Shown here: positions 1 to 9,260 of the stretch, piece after piece
How positions within the stretch are numbered: position 1 is the stretch's first letter
How the letters are laid out: each line of letters starts with the position of its first letter
Assembly (NCBI GenBank): GCA_003153775.1
Contig: PMBI01000059.1
Location: forward strand, 1 to 64,000
Reading direction: 5' to 3'
From: Syntrophaceae bacterium
Lineage (GTDB): Bacteria; Desulfobacterota; Syntrophia; Syntrophales; UBA2185
DNA: 64,000 bases
Notes under the pieces: model-generated
What the model was told of the DNA's origin: nothing
Database searches by the model: none
The model's input: the letters and a program-made list of their open reading frames with translations, nothing else
Program-made: the position numbers and the translations under genes

Positions 1-1
1 C

Positions 2-901
2 GTTGTTGTGCTATTGCTGATCCTGGTGGGCGCTGTATTGATCTCCCGGAAGAGACCCCTCATCTCCTATTGCATCATTTTCTTTTTCGTGAACCATTTA
101 ATTGAAGGCTCGTTTGTTTCCCTTGGCATTATTTACGAGCACCGTAATTACCTTCCTGCGATGCTCTTTTTCGTCCCTTTATCTATCCTCTTCGTTCATG
201 CCCTCGGCTACTTTGAAAAGAGAAAGAAGATTATTTTCGCTCTATCGTCTGCGGTTACGGCAGTCATAATAATCATAGGGGTGAATGTTTATATCTATAA
301 TGGCATTCTTAAGGATGAAATATCCCTGTGGACGGACAATGCCCGCAAAGCACCTGGTCTTGCGATAGCTCACGGTAATCTTGGAGCAGCCCTGTCGAAA
401 GCCGGTCGTTTTCCGGAGGCATATGTCGAATTGACGAAGGCGCTTAATTCCCCTCCGTCATGGGACGTCAGGATGAAATTTAAGATCTATCAACTGCTGG
501 GGGAATATTATCTCTTAAGCGGCGATCACGAAAATGCCATTGTGTATATTGAAAAAGCCTTGGCAGGCCTCCCTGATAATACCGATCTCCACAACAATAA
601 AGCTGCATTACTGATGCTGAAGAAGAAGCCATCTGAGGCTGAGATGGCAATGAAAAAAGCAATATCCCTCAAGCGAGACACCGCCTTTTTCTATGTCAAC
701 CTCGGCTATATCTGCCTTCGCGGAGGAGATCCTGATACAGCCATCAAAGAAGCCCGAAAGGCAATACGCTTGGGCGGAGACACTTTGAAGGCTTATTCGT
801 TGCTGTCAGAAGCCTTCAGGGCGAAAAATGATTACAGGACATCCGATCATTTCAGCAGAGTGGCATCCCGTTCCGGACTCACCAAGAGACGATGTCCGTA
901 G
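2..901 (+). CDS. Membrane/TPR protein, C-terminal part (5' end outside window)
   Basis: The frame is already open at the first base. The GTG at 8 lies inside a hydrophobic segment, so this is the last ~300 residues of a longer gene. About three membrane segments occupy the first ~100 residues, with an YEHRNYLPA motif between them, followed by several 34-residue TPR units to the stop. The same order (membrane part with a D/EHRxYxP-like motif, then TPRs) occurs in the complete protein at 16289-18118, so the two are probably paralogues. That architecture resembles TMTC-like, GT-C type membrane proteins. A role in glycosylating an envelope protein or glycan is inferred only from this and from the neighbouring glycan genes. 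Confidence 0.75.
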   Translation, partial: VVVLLLILVGAVLISRKRPLISYCIIFFFVNHLIEGSFVSLGIIYEHRNYLPAMLFFVPLSILFVHALGYFEKRKKIIFALSSAVTAVIIIIGVNVYIYNGILKDEISLWTDNARKAPGLAIAHGNLGAALSKAGRFPEAYVELTKALNSPPSWDVRMKFKIYQLLGEYYLLSGDHENAIVYIEKALAGLPDNTDLHNNKAALLMLKKKPSEAEMAMKKAISLKRDTAFFYVNLGYICLRGGDPDTAIKEARKAIRLGGDTLKAYSLLSEAFRAKNDYRTSDHFSRVASRSGLTKRRCP

Positions 902-1000
902 TCGAGGCGGGCGGCAAAAATATTTGCGTTCCTGCAGTTCTTACTTTCCTTGCATCATGTTCGAGAAAATATTATGTTGCCGTCTACAGGGTGACCGTCA

Positions 1001-2197
1001 ATGATCGATATCAGGCACATTGAAAAAATTCTTTCCGCCGCTTTAGACCGGGCTCATTTTTTGGGTTACGCGGGTTATTCCAAATTTGACGGTCTTGACA
1101 GTCCTCTGGTTCGCGCTTTATCTTTCAATAGCTGGCTCTTCCGCCTCATCTGGACGCAGGTGATCATGCGGGCGCCCGTGAATCTGCGGCCTGTTCTCCT
1201 TGTTAAAAAGGGCATTAATCCAGAAAGTCCGGCGCTATTTGCCAGGGCCAATTTGGATATGCTTTCCATGAATGCCGTCCAGCCTTTCCGGGAAAGGGCG
1301 GAAAGTTGTCTGCGATGGTTGATGGGAAATACTTCGGCAGACAAAGGAAATTATCACGGCAGCTGCTGGGGTTATCATCATCCCTGGCAGAGCCCGGGCT
1401 TCTTCCAGCCGCCGGGCTATCCCAATTGCTACATTACCGTCATTGCCGGGGTGGCTCTCTTACACGGCTTTCGCTTGCTTGGCAATGAGGCTTACCTCAC
1501 GACTGCCCGGAGCGCCGTTAATTTTATTCTATCTGATTTAGAAGTACTGCACGAAACTGATGAGGAAAAATGCATATCGTACGTGCCGAAGATGAAGGCG
1601 GGATTTGCCGTGATAAATATTAATGCTCAGGCTGCGGCATTTATGGCTCAGGTGGGCGCGTTGACGGGTGAGACTTCCCTTCTGGAGCAGGCGCGAAAGC
1701 TTCTCTCCTTCGTATCCCGTCTGCAAACCTCTTACGGGGCATGGTATTATACGACGGATCCCAGGCAGAGCCTGGTGGCCCATGACAACTATCATACAGG
1801 CATGATTCTGGATGCATATCTGGATTATGAAAATGCGACAGGAGACGGGCGCTTCCGGGACCACTATGAACGCGGCCTGAAATTCTATGGGGAAAACCTG
1901 TTTCTCGCAAACGGCGCTCCTAAGTGGGCGAGCGATAAGGTCATGCCGCATGACGTTCACGGGTCCGCCCAGGGAATTCTGACCTTTGCCGGCGCCGGCG
2001 ACCGGGACATGGCTCTTCACATAGCTTCCTGGGGGCTTCAGAATTTTTATAAAGGCGAAGGAGAATTCGCCTATCAGACAGGCCAATTCCTGAGCAAGCG
2101 GTTCACCCTCCTCCATTGGTGTAACGGCTGGATGGCCCGCGGGCTCGGAGCGTTACTCTCACTGTTAAGAAGAACGGAAGGTACGGGAGGGCATTAA
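1001..2197 (+). CDS. Hypothetical alpha/alpha-toroid protein of a glycan cluster
   Basis: The 398-residue protein has no signal peptide. It shows repeated helical hairpins with Trp/His/Tyr-rich turns (WGYHHPWQSPGFF near residue 123, YHTGMILDAYLDY near 265, LLHWCNGWMARGLG near the end). This pattern is typical of (alpha/alpha)6 barrels such as unsaturated glucuronyl hydrolases and GlcNAc 2-epimerase-like proteins. No catalytic residues can be assigned with certainty. Its stop overlaps the next methyltransferase start by one base (TAATG), so translation is probably coupled. The whole downstream run is glycan-related, which suggests a sugar-processing role. A lantibiotic-cyclase-like or purely structural toroid is also possible. 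Confidence 0.7.
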   Translation: MIDIRHIEKILSAALDRAHFLGYAGYSKFDGLDSPLVRALSFNSWLFRLIWTQVIMRAPVNLRPVLLVKKGINPESPALFARANLDMLSMNAVQPFRERAESCLRWLMGNTSADKGNYHGSCWGYHHPWQSPGFFQPPGYPNCYITVIAGVALLHGFRLLGNEAYLTTARSAVNFILSDLEVLHETDEEKCISYVPKMKAGFAVININAQAAAFMAQVGALTGETSLLEQARKLLSFVSRLQTSYGAWYYTTDPRQSLVAHDNYHTGMILDAYLDYENATGDGRFRDHYERGLKFYGENLFLANGAPKWASDKVMPHDVHGSAQGILTFAGAGDRDMALHIASWGLQNFYKGEGEFAYQTGQFLSKRFTLLHWCNGWMARGLGALLSLLRRTEGTGGH

Positions 2198-2976
2198 TGC
2201 CATTTGGTTCAGAAATAGCGCTGACTCCGGGGTTGTCTTCGCTGGAAAGAATGTATGTGAAGCTTTTTGGCGCCCCTATCTTAGGGCTCCGTGTGCGCGC
2301 TCGCACCATCCTTCCATTTCTGGAACAAATTACCGAGCCCCGCCGGATCGCCGATGCGGGATGCGGCCGGGGAATGATTACGCTTGCCTGTGCCAGACGT
2401 TTTCCCGCCGCTGAAGTTATTGGCGTCGATCTCGATAAAAATCAAAACAGGGTCAATAGCGAAATTGCCGAGAAACTGGGATTCAAGAATATGCGATTTA
2501 TTACCACGGACGCCATGAAACTTCCTGAATTAGGCAGATTTGATTTGGTCATCTCGATGGATATGCTTGAACATCTCGACGACGATCTTGGCGCCGTGAA
2601 GATGTTTTATGAAGCCCTTAAACCAGGCGGGCACCTGCTCGTCCATGTGCCGCATCTGACACGGAACATCTTTGGCTGGAAAAGAGAAAACTGGATGGAT
2701 ATAGAGGGGCATGTGAGAGCGGGTTACACAAAGGATGAATTGACAAGTCTTCTTACCAGAGGAGGGCTTAATGTTAGGACCTGTATCTATAATTATAATA
2801 CAATGGAGACATTGGCTAACGACATAAGCAAGCTGATAACAGGCGCCAGGGAAAGAAATAGGGGTCTTTATGCATTGGTCTTTCCTTTGCTACTGTTATT
2901 GAGCTTTATGGGTTCATTTTACCGATCACAGAAGGGCGGCTCGGGTCTTGTGGCATTGGCTGTGAAGGAGGCGTAG
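2197..2976 (+). CDS. Class I SAM-dependent methyltransferase
   Basis: The 259-residue protein carries the Rossmann SAM-binding glycine motif DAGCGRGMI near residue 50, an acidic ribose-binding turn (GVDLDKNQ) near 75 and a LVISMDMLEHLDDD motif IV near 117. A hydrophobic segment of about 20 residues near 227-247 may anchor it at the inner membrane. It starts inside the stop of the preceding gene and is followed by five bases and the DUF354 gene, so it belongs to the same transcription unit. The substrate cannot be read from sequence. A glycan or lipid-linked intermediate is inferred from context. Confidence 0.85.
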   Translation: MPFGSEIALTPGLSSLERMYVKLFGAPILGLRVRARTILPFLEQITEPRRIADAGCGRGMITLACARRFPAAEVIGVDLDKNQNRVNSEIAEKLGFKNMRFITTDAMKLPELGRFDLVISMDMLEHLDDDLGAVKMFYEALKPGGHLLVHVPHLTRNIFGWKRENWMDIEGHVRAGYTKDELTSLLTRGGLNVRTCIYNYNTMETLANDISKLITGARERNRGLYALVFPLLLLLSFMGSFYRSQKGGSGLVALAVKEA

Positions 2977-2981
2977 CTCCC

Positions 2982-4022
2982 GTGAAATTTCTGATAGACA
3001 TACTGCATCCCAAGCATGTGCATTTCTTCCGGCCGTTGATTAAGAGGTGGCAGGAACACGGCCACGAGCTGAAAATTGTTACCCGTGACAAGGACATTAC
3101 CCATGAGCTCCTTGATCTTTTCAGTATTCCTTATGTATGTCTGTCGAAACAGAAGACAGGCCTTGGCCTTGCACATGAGTTATTAAGACGCTGGTTCAAA
3201 TTTACTATAATACTCCGGGACTATCGCCCCGATATTGTCCTTTCCATCGGCGGTATAACGACATCCCTTCCTTCTCGTGTGCTCGGCATTCCCAACATTG
3301 CCCTGACCGATACGGAAACGGCGGAACTCAGTAACAGGATAGCCTTTCCCTTTGCCGACAGGGTTCTTACGCCGGAATGGTTTGCGAGAGACTTCGGTAG
3401 GCGTCACTACCGCTATCGCAGCTTTCATGAATGGAGCTATCTGCACCCTCATGAATTTACCCCGGATCCTGAACTCGTAAAGAGTGAAGGGATCGATCCT
3501 CAGGAGCCCTATGCGGTGGTGCGCTTTGTCCGCTGGGATGCCGTCCACGATCAGGGAGAAAAAGGATTCAGTGCGGAGGACGCTACTCGATTGATAGAGC
3601 AGCTCTCTTCGAGAATGAAGGTGGTTCTGACTTCAGAGACTCCGCCCCCGGAGGCGCTCAGAAAATTCGCAATGGCCATCAGGATAGACAGGATGCATCA
3701 TGTGATGGCCTTTGCCCGGCTGGTGGTGGGGGAAAGCCCCAGCATGTGTGCCGAGGCGGCGCTCATGGGTGTGCCGTCGGTGCTGGCGTCGACCTGGGCC
3801 GGTGAATGCGGAAACATGAAGGTCCTGTCTGATGAGTTCAGACTGATGCAGGTTTATGATTATGGCTCTGATGCTGTTGCTGCGGCGCTTGCCATGGCCG
3901 ATACGCCCCCGTCCAGGGAACATATGCGAGGGCAAAAGGACAGGCTCGTCGAAAGTTTATCTTATATTCCGGAGATGATTGAGGGTCATATACGGGAATT
4001 GGTGGGGAGAAAGGATGTCTGA
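2982..4022 (+). CDS. DUF354-family glycosyltransferase-like protein
   Basis: The protein has 346 residues and a GTG start behind a GAAGGAGG site. It opens with a beta-strand and an ILHPKHVHFFRPL segment, as DUF354 proteins do. These share the GT-B fold with UDP-GlcNAc 2-epimerase and MurG. Further matches are VLSIGGITTSLPSRVLG near residue 88 and a C-terminal GESPSMCAEAALMGVPSV donor-site-like segment near 250. It is the only GT-B type candidate in the + strand part of the glycan cluster. It overlaps the next start by eight bases. Transfer of a nucleotide sugar onto a glycan is likely but unproven for this family. Confidence 0.8.
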   Translation: MKFLIDILHPKHVHFFRPLIKRWQEHGHELKIVTRDKDITHELLDLFSIPYVCLSKQKTGLGLAHELLRRWFKFTIILRDYRPDIVLSIGGITTSLPSRVLGIPNIALTDTETAELSNRIAFPFADRVLTPEWFARDFGRRHYRYRSFHEWSYLHPHEFTPDPELVKSEGIDPQEPYAVVRFVRWDAVHDQGEKGFSAEDATRLIEQLSSRMKVVLTSETPPPEALRKFAMAIRIDRMHHVMAFARLVVGESPSMCAEAALMGVPSVLASTWAGECGNMKVLSDEFRLMQVYDYGSDAVAAALAMADTPPSREHMRGQKDRLVESLSYIPEMIEGHIRELVGRKDV

Positions 4023-5466
4023 AAGACTGCCGGTGGAAGTGGTTTTCTTGGGAGAGCCATTTGACAGAGAGGCCGTAATTCATACACTGCGCCATCTGGC
4101 CATGCGCGTGGGGTGGACTCTTCGTCCGCGGGCGGAGCGCCGGATCATATACGCTACAACGGAAAATCCGACGGAGATATCGGTCGAGGAAGGTGATCTC
4201 GTCATCTTATCTTCACAGGATGTCAAGAGGCATATGACCGACAGCCGGGCGGGGATTCCCATTAAAGGAGAGCATGGCGGACGATTGCCATTTTATCACC
4301 CAAGGGGAGATGATATCAATAAACGGGGATGGATTAGGGCGGATGTTATTGCGGGGGCGCATGCCCTCCTTAACCTTCTTTTTGAAAGAAAGAACCGTCC
4401 TGAAAAAGAGGACGGCTGGATACGATTTGTAGAAGACTGGTGGATGGAGGCGGGTTTTCACAAACCGGAACCCCTGGCAGATCTCTGGCTCAACAGCATC
4501 GCGCTTGAGGCGGAAAAAATTGGCTGGCCTGGCGTCGAAAAAAAAGGGGAGGATGCACTCTTTCTTCCCCCGGGGACCATCGTTCTCACCCATGACGTCG
4601 ACTACATGCCGACACGTGCTAATCATGGTATGCCGCGGTTTCTTCGGGCAGTGTTAAGACAACTGTGGACGAGGAGAAGCGCGACTCAGGCATGGCAGGT
4701 CATGAGTAAATACAGGAAAGCCTTCTTTCAGTCCGTGCCTTATAATGCAATAGAAACCATTGCAGATACGGAAACCATGCTGGGGGCAATTTCTTCTTTT
4801 CAATTTACCGTCAAGCGAAGGCACAGGAGCGATCCTGTCTATGATCTCTCGAGATATTACAGGGGAGAGGACGATTTGAGAAACCTGCTTCACAGAGGAT
4901 TTGAAATCTGTCTCCATGGAAGCTATAAGGCGGGAAGGATGCAGGGAGGGATAGCCGAGGAAAGATGCGAATTGGAAAAAATTCTGGGGACGAGTATTAC
5001 CGGGCATCGGCAGCATTACCTCAATTTTCATCCTGCGACGTTCTTCCCTGAATTGGAAAGAGCAAAATTGGAATATGACATGTCAGTCGGCTACAATGAC
5101 ATGAGTGGTCCTCGCGCAGGCACATTATTTCCCTTTAGACCTTATGACATCGAGAAGGCTAAGCCCTTTTCTGTGTGGGAAATACCTTTTATCCTGATGG
5201 ACACAACGCTCGCTACAACCTACCGCTTTTCATCCGGTGAAGCATTGGATCATTGTATGGAGCAAATCCGGCCTGTGGAAAAATCGGGAGGCTGCGTTTC
5301 GGTTATATGGCATCAGGAACAGCTAAGCGGCTTGTTAGACCCCGGATTCGACGGGACCTACTGGACTTTGTTGAAAGGGCTCAAGGCGCGCGGGATAAGG
5401 CTGACCAGCGGACAAAGGCTTCTGCCGTCAATGGATGAGTTGTGGAGAATGTCCGTAGAGGAGTAA
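4015..5466 (+). CDS. Polysaccharide deacetylase-like protein
   Basis: The start is ATG 4015, six bases behind GGGGAGAAAGG. A longer frame from 3979 would lack a ribosome site and overlap the previous gene further. The 483-residue product has an N-terminal domain of unknown function (about 1-180), then a deacetylase-type barrel. THDVD (His193, Asp194, Asp196) and CLHGSY (His301) resemble the metal-binding motifs of carbohydrate esterase family 4, and IWHQEQ lies near the end. N-deacetylation of an exported glycan is the family's usual role. There is no signal peptide, so a cytoplasmic substrate, or a non-catalytic protein of the same fold, is possible. Confidence 0.78.
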   Translation: MSERLPVEVVFLGEPFDREAVIHTLRHLAMRVGWTLRPRAERRIIYATTENPTEISVEEGDLVILSSQDVKRHMTDSRAGIPIKGEHGGRLPFYHPRGDDINKRGWIRADVIAGAHALLNLLFERKNRPEKEDGWIRFVEDWWMEAGFHKPEPLADLWLNSIALEAEKIGWPGVEKKGEDALFLPPGTIVLTHDVDYMPTRANHGMPRFLRAVLRQLWTRRSATQAWQVMSKYRKAFFQSVPYNAIETIADTETMLGAISSFQFTVKRRHRSDPVYDLSRYYRGEDDLRNLLHRGFEICLHGSYKAGRMQGGIAEERCELEKILGTSITGHRQHYLNFHPATFFPELERAKLEYDMSVGYNDMSGPRAGTLFPFRPYDIEKAKPFSVWEIPFILMDTTLATTYRFSSGEALDHCMEQIRPVEKSGGCVSVIWHQEQLSGLLDPGFDGTYWTLLKGLKARGIRLTSGQRLLPSMDELWRMSVEE

Positions 5467-5469
5467 TCG

Positions 5470-6171
5470 GTGCAGGAAAAATCGTATTCGGAAAAGGATC
5501 TCGCGTATTTCAACCGGTTCACGTCCGGTTATTCCCCCTATCTGGCAAAGGACCTCGACGCCATGCTCCAACCGATTGATTCCGTGATCGGTCAATTCGG
5601 AAAAGTCCGTATCTGTGAGGTCGGCTGCGCCTCGGGTCAATTCTCTCAGGCGTTGGCGGCAAGGTATGTGCACAATCATATTTCTCTCTTCGGTCTGGAC
5701 ATTGCATCTCAAGTACTCTCTCTTTATCCCTATGAAAAGATATGCGGCAGCGCCTTCGCCATGCCATTGAAAAGTGCAAGCTTTGAGATGATTTGCCTTC
5801 CTGCCACACTGCACCATTTATTCCCTTTTACGGACTCGCTCAGTGAATTGAGTAGAATTATTGTTCCGGGTGGCTATTTCTACTGCATGGAGCCGAATTA
5901 CTATCACCCCCAGAGATATTTCTTCATGAGATATGCCTTCCTGTATCGACGGTATCGAAGCACCAACGACGTCCCCGTCCATCCGTGGAAATTGACAGCC
6001 ATGCTGAAAGAGCTGAATTTCGAAATCAAGTACTTTAGATTTGTAAACATCTACTTCAAAAAGCCGTCAATACTTCAGACGATTCAGAATATCATCGCGG
6101 ACACAATGCCGACGACGAAAATAAATAGATACTGGATGCCCTGGTTTATATTGTTGGCCAAGAAACAGTAA
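5470..6171 (+). CDS. Class I SAM-dependent methyltransferase
   Basis: The protein has 233 residues and a GTG start three bases after the previous stop, behind GAGGAG. The SAM motif is EVGCASGQF near residue 40, followed by GLDIA near 75, and MPLKSASFEMICLPATLHHL marks the motif IV/post-IV region. The fold belongs to the Methyltransf_11 group that modifies sugars, quinones and small molecules. Its position between a deacetylase-like protein and a flippase-like protein points to a glycan or lipid-linked sugar as substrate. The sequence does not identify it further. Confidence 0.85.
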   Translation: MQEKSYSEKDLAYFNRFTSGYSPYLAKDLDAMLQPIDSVIGQFGKVRICEVGCASGQFSQALAARYVHNHISLFGLDIASQVLSLYPYEKICGSAFAMPLKSASFEMICLPATLHHLFPFTDSLSELSRIIVPGGYFYCMEPNYYHPQRYFFMRYAFLYRRYRSTNDVPVHPWKLTAMLKELNFEIKYFRFVNIYFKKPSILQTIQNIIADTMPTTKINRYWMPWFILLAKKQ

Positions 6172-6188
6172 AAACATTATAATGCGAC

Positions 6189-7256
6189 ATGAGCGATTAT
6201 ACAGAATCCAGTGAAGGTCGCAGCCACGACAATAAGGAAGATACCGGGCAGCCTATGAGGCGCGACGGAGGAGCTGAAGACGCGGGCATTGACAGCACAG
6301 AAGGTGAACTGGCCAAGCCCAAGCAGCGAAAAATATTCTCCTTTATCTTTCGCTTCGCGGTCAGCGTTCTTCTTCTCTTATGGATTTTCAAATCTGTCAA
6401 TTTGGGCATTTTTGAGGAAGTCGTTGTATCGCCAAAAATTCTTCCCATCATAGCCATGATCGGCTTCAGTCTGTTTTATGTCTACCTGGGCGGCCTCAAA
6501 TTGTGGGTCCTTTTTCGAGGGTTCAGCCCGATAAGCCTCCGGCTTTTTACGGGCTATTTCTTTCTGGCAGGATCGGTCGGGTCTCTCGCCCCGGCAATCT
6601 TCGGTGATTTTACGATGGTCGGTCTTGCGAGGCGGAATCTGATACCGGTTCATACGAGCGTCTCCGCAATTCTTATGGATAGATTTATTACAATGGTGAT
6701 CGCTCTGTTTATATTTACTCCTTTCACGCTGATCTGCGTTCTGCCTGTAAAGCCTTTGTTCATAGTGGCTCTCATGGGGATACTGGCTTTGCTTCTTGGA
6801 TGTCTGATCTGGGGCGCCGTGCGATTTGCCCCGTCGCTGTTTGACAAATTCTCGGCGACGAAAATGTTCTGGCAGTCTTTCACCCTATATTTCAGGGGAG
6901 ATCGAAAAGACCTTTATACGAATATTCTAATAGGCAGCTTCAGGGGCATCATCTCAGGTCTTACGCTAATCTTCGCCCTCATGGCGGCCAGCGTGAGCCC
7001 GCCTTTTTTTTCCACGATATGTATAACCAACTCCCTTTCCATTCTTACACATATTCCCGTGACCCTAAGCGGCCTGGGCATCTATGAGGGAGGCGGACTG
7101 GTGCTTTTTGAAGCATTGGGTTTGAATCGGGAGCAGGTTCTTGCCGGATTATTTTACCAGCGCGTTTATATCATTATCTGGTCATTATTAACCGCGGCTA
7201 TATGGGGAGTAGTTATTGCAGTCAAGCGATTGAAGAAAGGTGCAGCGCGCCTTTAG
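6189..7256 (+). CDS. Lysylphosphatidylglycerol synthase TM-domain / UPF0104 family membrane protein
   Basis: The 355-residue protein has a charged, hydrophilic N-terminal tail of about 50 residues, then roughly eight membrane segments. The family pattern is visible in GSVGSLAPAIFGDFTMVGLARR near residue 122, which matches the P-x-x-x-G-D core of AglD/MprF-type integral membrane proteins, and in IPVTLSGLGIYEGG near 290. Members act as lipid flippases or as membrane partners of glycosyltransferases. Here it could translocate a lipid-linked glycan, since no Wzx is visible in the window. A TATAAT at 6178-6183 sits directly before the start, and no clear ribosome site is seen. Confidence 0.82.
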   Translation: MSDYTESSEGRSHDNKEDTGQPMRRDGGAEDAGIDSTEGELAKPKQRKIFSFIFRFAVSVLLLLWIFKSVNLGIFEEVVVSPKILPIIAMIGFSLFYVYLGGLKLWVLFRGFSPISLRLFTGYFFLAGSVGSLAPAIFGDFTMVGLARRNLIPVHTSVSAILMDRFITMVIALFIFTPFTLICVLPVKPLFIVALMGILALLLGCLIWGAVRFAPSLFDKFSATKMFWQSFTLYFRGDRKDLYTNILIGSFRGIISGLTLIFALMAASVSPPFFSTICITNSLSILTHIPVTLSGLGIYEGGGLVLFEALGLNREQVLAGLFYQRVYIIIWSLLTAAIWGVVIAVKRLKKGAARL

Positions 7257-7294
7257 ACGTCGCCCTTGATATAAGAAGTTATAGACAAACTGAG

Positions 7295-8518
7295 ATGATT
7301 CCTGCAAGCAGACCAAATTACAGTTACCGTGAGCTCGCGGCATCCGTATTCCACAACGGCGGCGTTGTGGAAGATTTTGAGAGGGAACTGGCTTCACATT
7401 TCGGCCTCCGACATGCAATCACGTTTCCTTATGGCCGGAGCGCCCTGTATGCGGCCCTTAAGGCTATTGACAGACCCGGGGGTGAAGTTGTCCAACCGGC
7501 GTACAATTGCGTAGTGGTTGCCCATGCGACGTTCCTGGCAGGGTGCAATCCCGTCTTTGTCGATGCATTACCTGATTCACCCAATCAGGTCCCCGAGCAG
7601 ATGATTGACAGAACTACGTCTCGGACGGCTGCGGTTATTCCGACGAGTATTTTCGGAATGAATTTTGATGCTGCCGCTTTGTCGGAGGGAATACACCGGC
7701 GCAACAAGAAGGCCATCATCTTTATCGACTGCTGCCAGTGTTTTGATGCGCGATGGAATGGCGAGATGCTTGCCGGATGCGGTGACGGCGCCTTTCTTGC
7801 CTTCGGAATCGGAAAGCCTATGACCTCACTGTACGGCGGCGCATTCCTGACAAACCGGGAAAGCCTGGCACAATCCGTCCTCAGATACCGCAACGCGACA
7901 TTCACGAGACGATCCGGTATGGCGGGAGTAATGCGCTGGTTGTATTTTCTCGCCTCCTGGGGCGCCTTATCCGTTCCTTTTGTCCGGTTCACCGACGCTC
8001 TGGTCAATACCGATACCCCTCTGAAGAGCTACCTGATGACGCTTAGGTCCCGTGAAGCCATACGCCTTCCTGCAGATAGTGAGACAATGATGCTCCCTCT
8101 CGAAGCAGCGATCGGCAAGGAGCAACTCCGCCGGGTTTCCACGTTCATGAGAAGACGGAAGGAGATTGCCGATATTTATGAACGGGAATTTGCGGGATTG
8201 CCGGAAATCGAGCTGCTGCCGTGGACGGAAGGATCGACATATACCATTTACAGTATAAAGCTGAGACGACCGGAAGACCGGGTCCGCATCCTGGCGTCAT
8301 TACGAAAACGTGGTATTCAGGGAAGCACAATACTGAATTATGTGATCCCCGGACTTGAATGTTACAGTGAGAAGGGCTATTCCACCGGTCTCTTTCCCCA
8401 TGCTGGAAACTGGGCGGCGAGTGTCATTAATCTGCCCAATCACCCCTCGATGAATGGAAGACAGGTCCAGACCATTGTTGATGCCGTAAGAGAGGTGGTA
8501 GGAGAGATGTATGCCTGA
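7295..8518 (+). CDS. DegT/DnrJ/EryC1/StrS-family aminotransferase
   Basis: ATG 7295 begins the canonical MIPASRPNYSYREL opening of this PLP family. A longer frame from 7202 would overlap the upstream gene by 55 bases. The protein has about 407 residues. Lys174, in GIGKPMTSLYGG, is the expected Schiff-base lysine, and VVQPAYNCVVVAHA near residue 70 fits the cofactor pocket. The family transaminates keto-sugar nucleotides or, in some members, dehydrates them. It overlaps the next methyltransferase by eight bases. It differs clearly from the second DegT protein at 12205-13308, so the two should act on different intermediates. Confidence 0.85.
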   Translation: MIPASRPNYSYRELAASVFHNGGVVEDFERELASHFGLRHAITFPYGRSALYAALKAIDRPGGEVVQPAYNCVVVAHATFLAGCNPVFVDALPDSPNQVPEQMIDRTTSRTAAVIPTSIFGMNFDAAALSEGIHRRNKKAIIFIDCCQCFDARWNGEMLAGCGDGAFLAFGIGKPMTSLYGGAFLTNRESLAQSVLRYRNATFTRRSGMAGVMRWLYFLASWGALSVPFVRFTDALVNTDTPLKSYLMTLRSREAIRLPADSETMMLPLEAAIGKEQLRRVSTFMRRRKEIADIYEREFAGLPEIELLPWTEGSTYTIYSIKLRRPEDRVRILASLRKRGIQGSTILNYVIPGLECYSEKGYSTGLFPHAGNWAASVINLPNHPSMNGRQVQTIVDAVREVVGEMYA

Positions 8519-9260
8519 TAGATATTTCGAGGAGGACCTGCGCGCCGAATATGATCAGGAATTGATGGATGTTGATCAGCGCAGGAAATTGGCGGGTCGG
8601 CTGCATCAAGCCATGAAGAACGCCGGTGTATGGCCTGCACAGCCGCGGATTCTTGACGTTGGATGCGGCTCAGGCTTAAAATTAGCCTATCTCGGGAATG
8701 ATAACAGCTTGCGGATCGGCTGCGATATCCGATCGGAACTCTATCTCCTGGCGCGCGATCGTACAGGGCCTGTCAGATTCATACAGGCAGAGGCCTCGCA
8801 TCTCCCCTTTTCCGCAGACAGTTTCGATCTTGTCACGTGTCTCAGTGTCATTGAAGAACTGCCTGATTACAGGGCTGCCATAACGGATATGACGAGGTGT
8901 GTAGCTCCGGGGGGTCTATTGTGTATCACCATAACAAACGGGCCGCTTTTGAAAAAGGTCTACGCTCTTGCAGAATTTGCGGGGGGGCATATTCGCAAAA
9001 GTTGGTGGGCATATGCCAGGGCCAGTTCACCTCTCGTCTCGGCTTGGCTTGAGAGAGGCTTTAATATTCCCGCCCTTGCCGGCTGGCGTTATCTTCATCT
9101 CACCCCCTTTGTCATTCGCGGGAAATTTCCATTTTCCGGAGTCCTCCCTTTTGCGGTGTTAAATGCTATTTCTTACCGTCTTTCCCCGACCCACGTCCAT
9201 ATCTGGATCAAACCATCGGGAAACGAAAGGAGCCATGGATGTGCGGCATATGCGGCATAA
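8511..9260 (+). CDS. Class I SAM-dependent methyltransferase
   Basis: The 249-residue protein has SAM-binding motif ILDVGCGSGLKL near residue 47, GCDIRSE near 70, LPFSADSFDLVTCLSVIEEL near 100 and PGGLLCIT near 132. It starts within the end of the aminotransferase gene behind AGGAGAG and overlaps the asparagine synthase start by 22 bases, so all three are translationally coupled. It is the third methyltransferase of this cluster, which suggests a heavily methylated glycan or several distinct methylation steps. The exact acceptor is not visible. Confidence 0.85.
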   Translation: MPDRYFEEDLRAEYDQELMDVDQRRKLAGRLHQAMKNAGVWPAQPRILDVGCGSGLKLAYLGNDNSLRIGCDIRSELYLLARDRTGPVRFIQAEASHLPFSADSFDLVTCLSVIEELPDYRAAITDMTRCVAPGGLLCITITNGPLLKKVYALAEFAGGHIRKSWWAYARASSPLVSAWLERGFNIPALAGWRYLHLTPFVIRGKFPFSGVLPFAVLNAISYRLSPTHVHIWIKPSGNERSHGCAAYAA

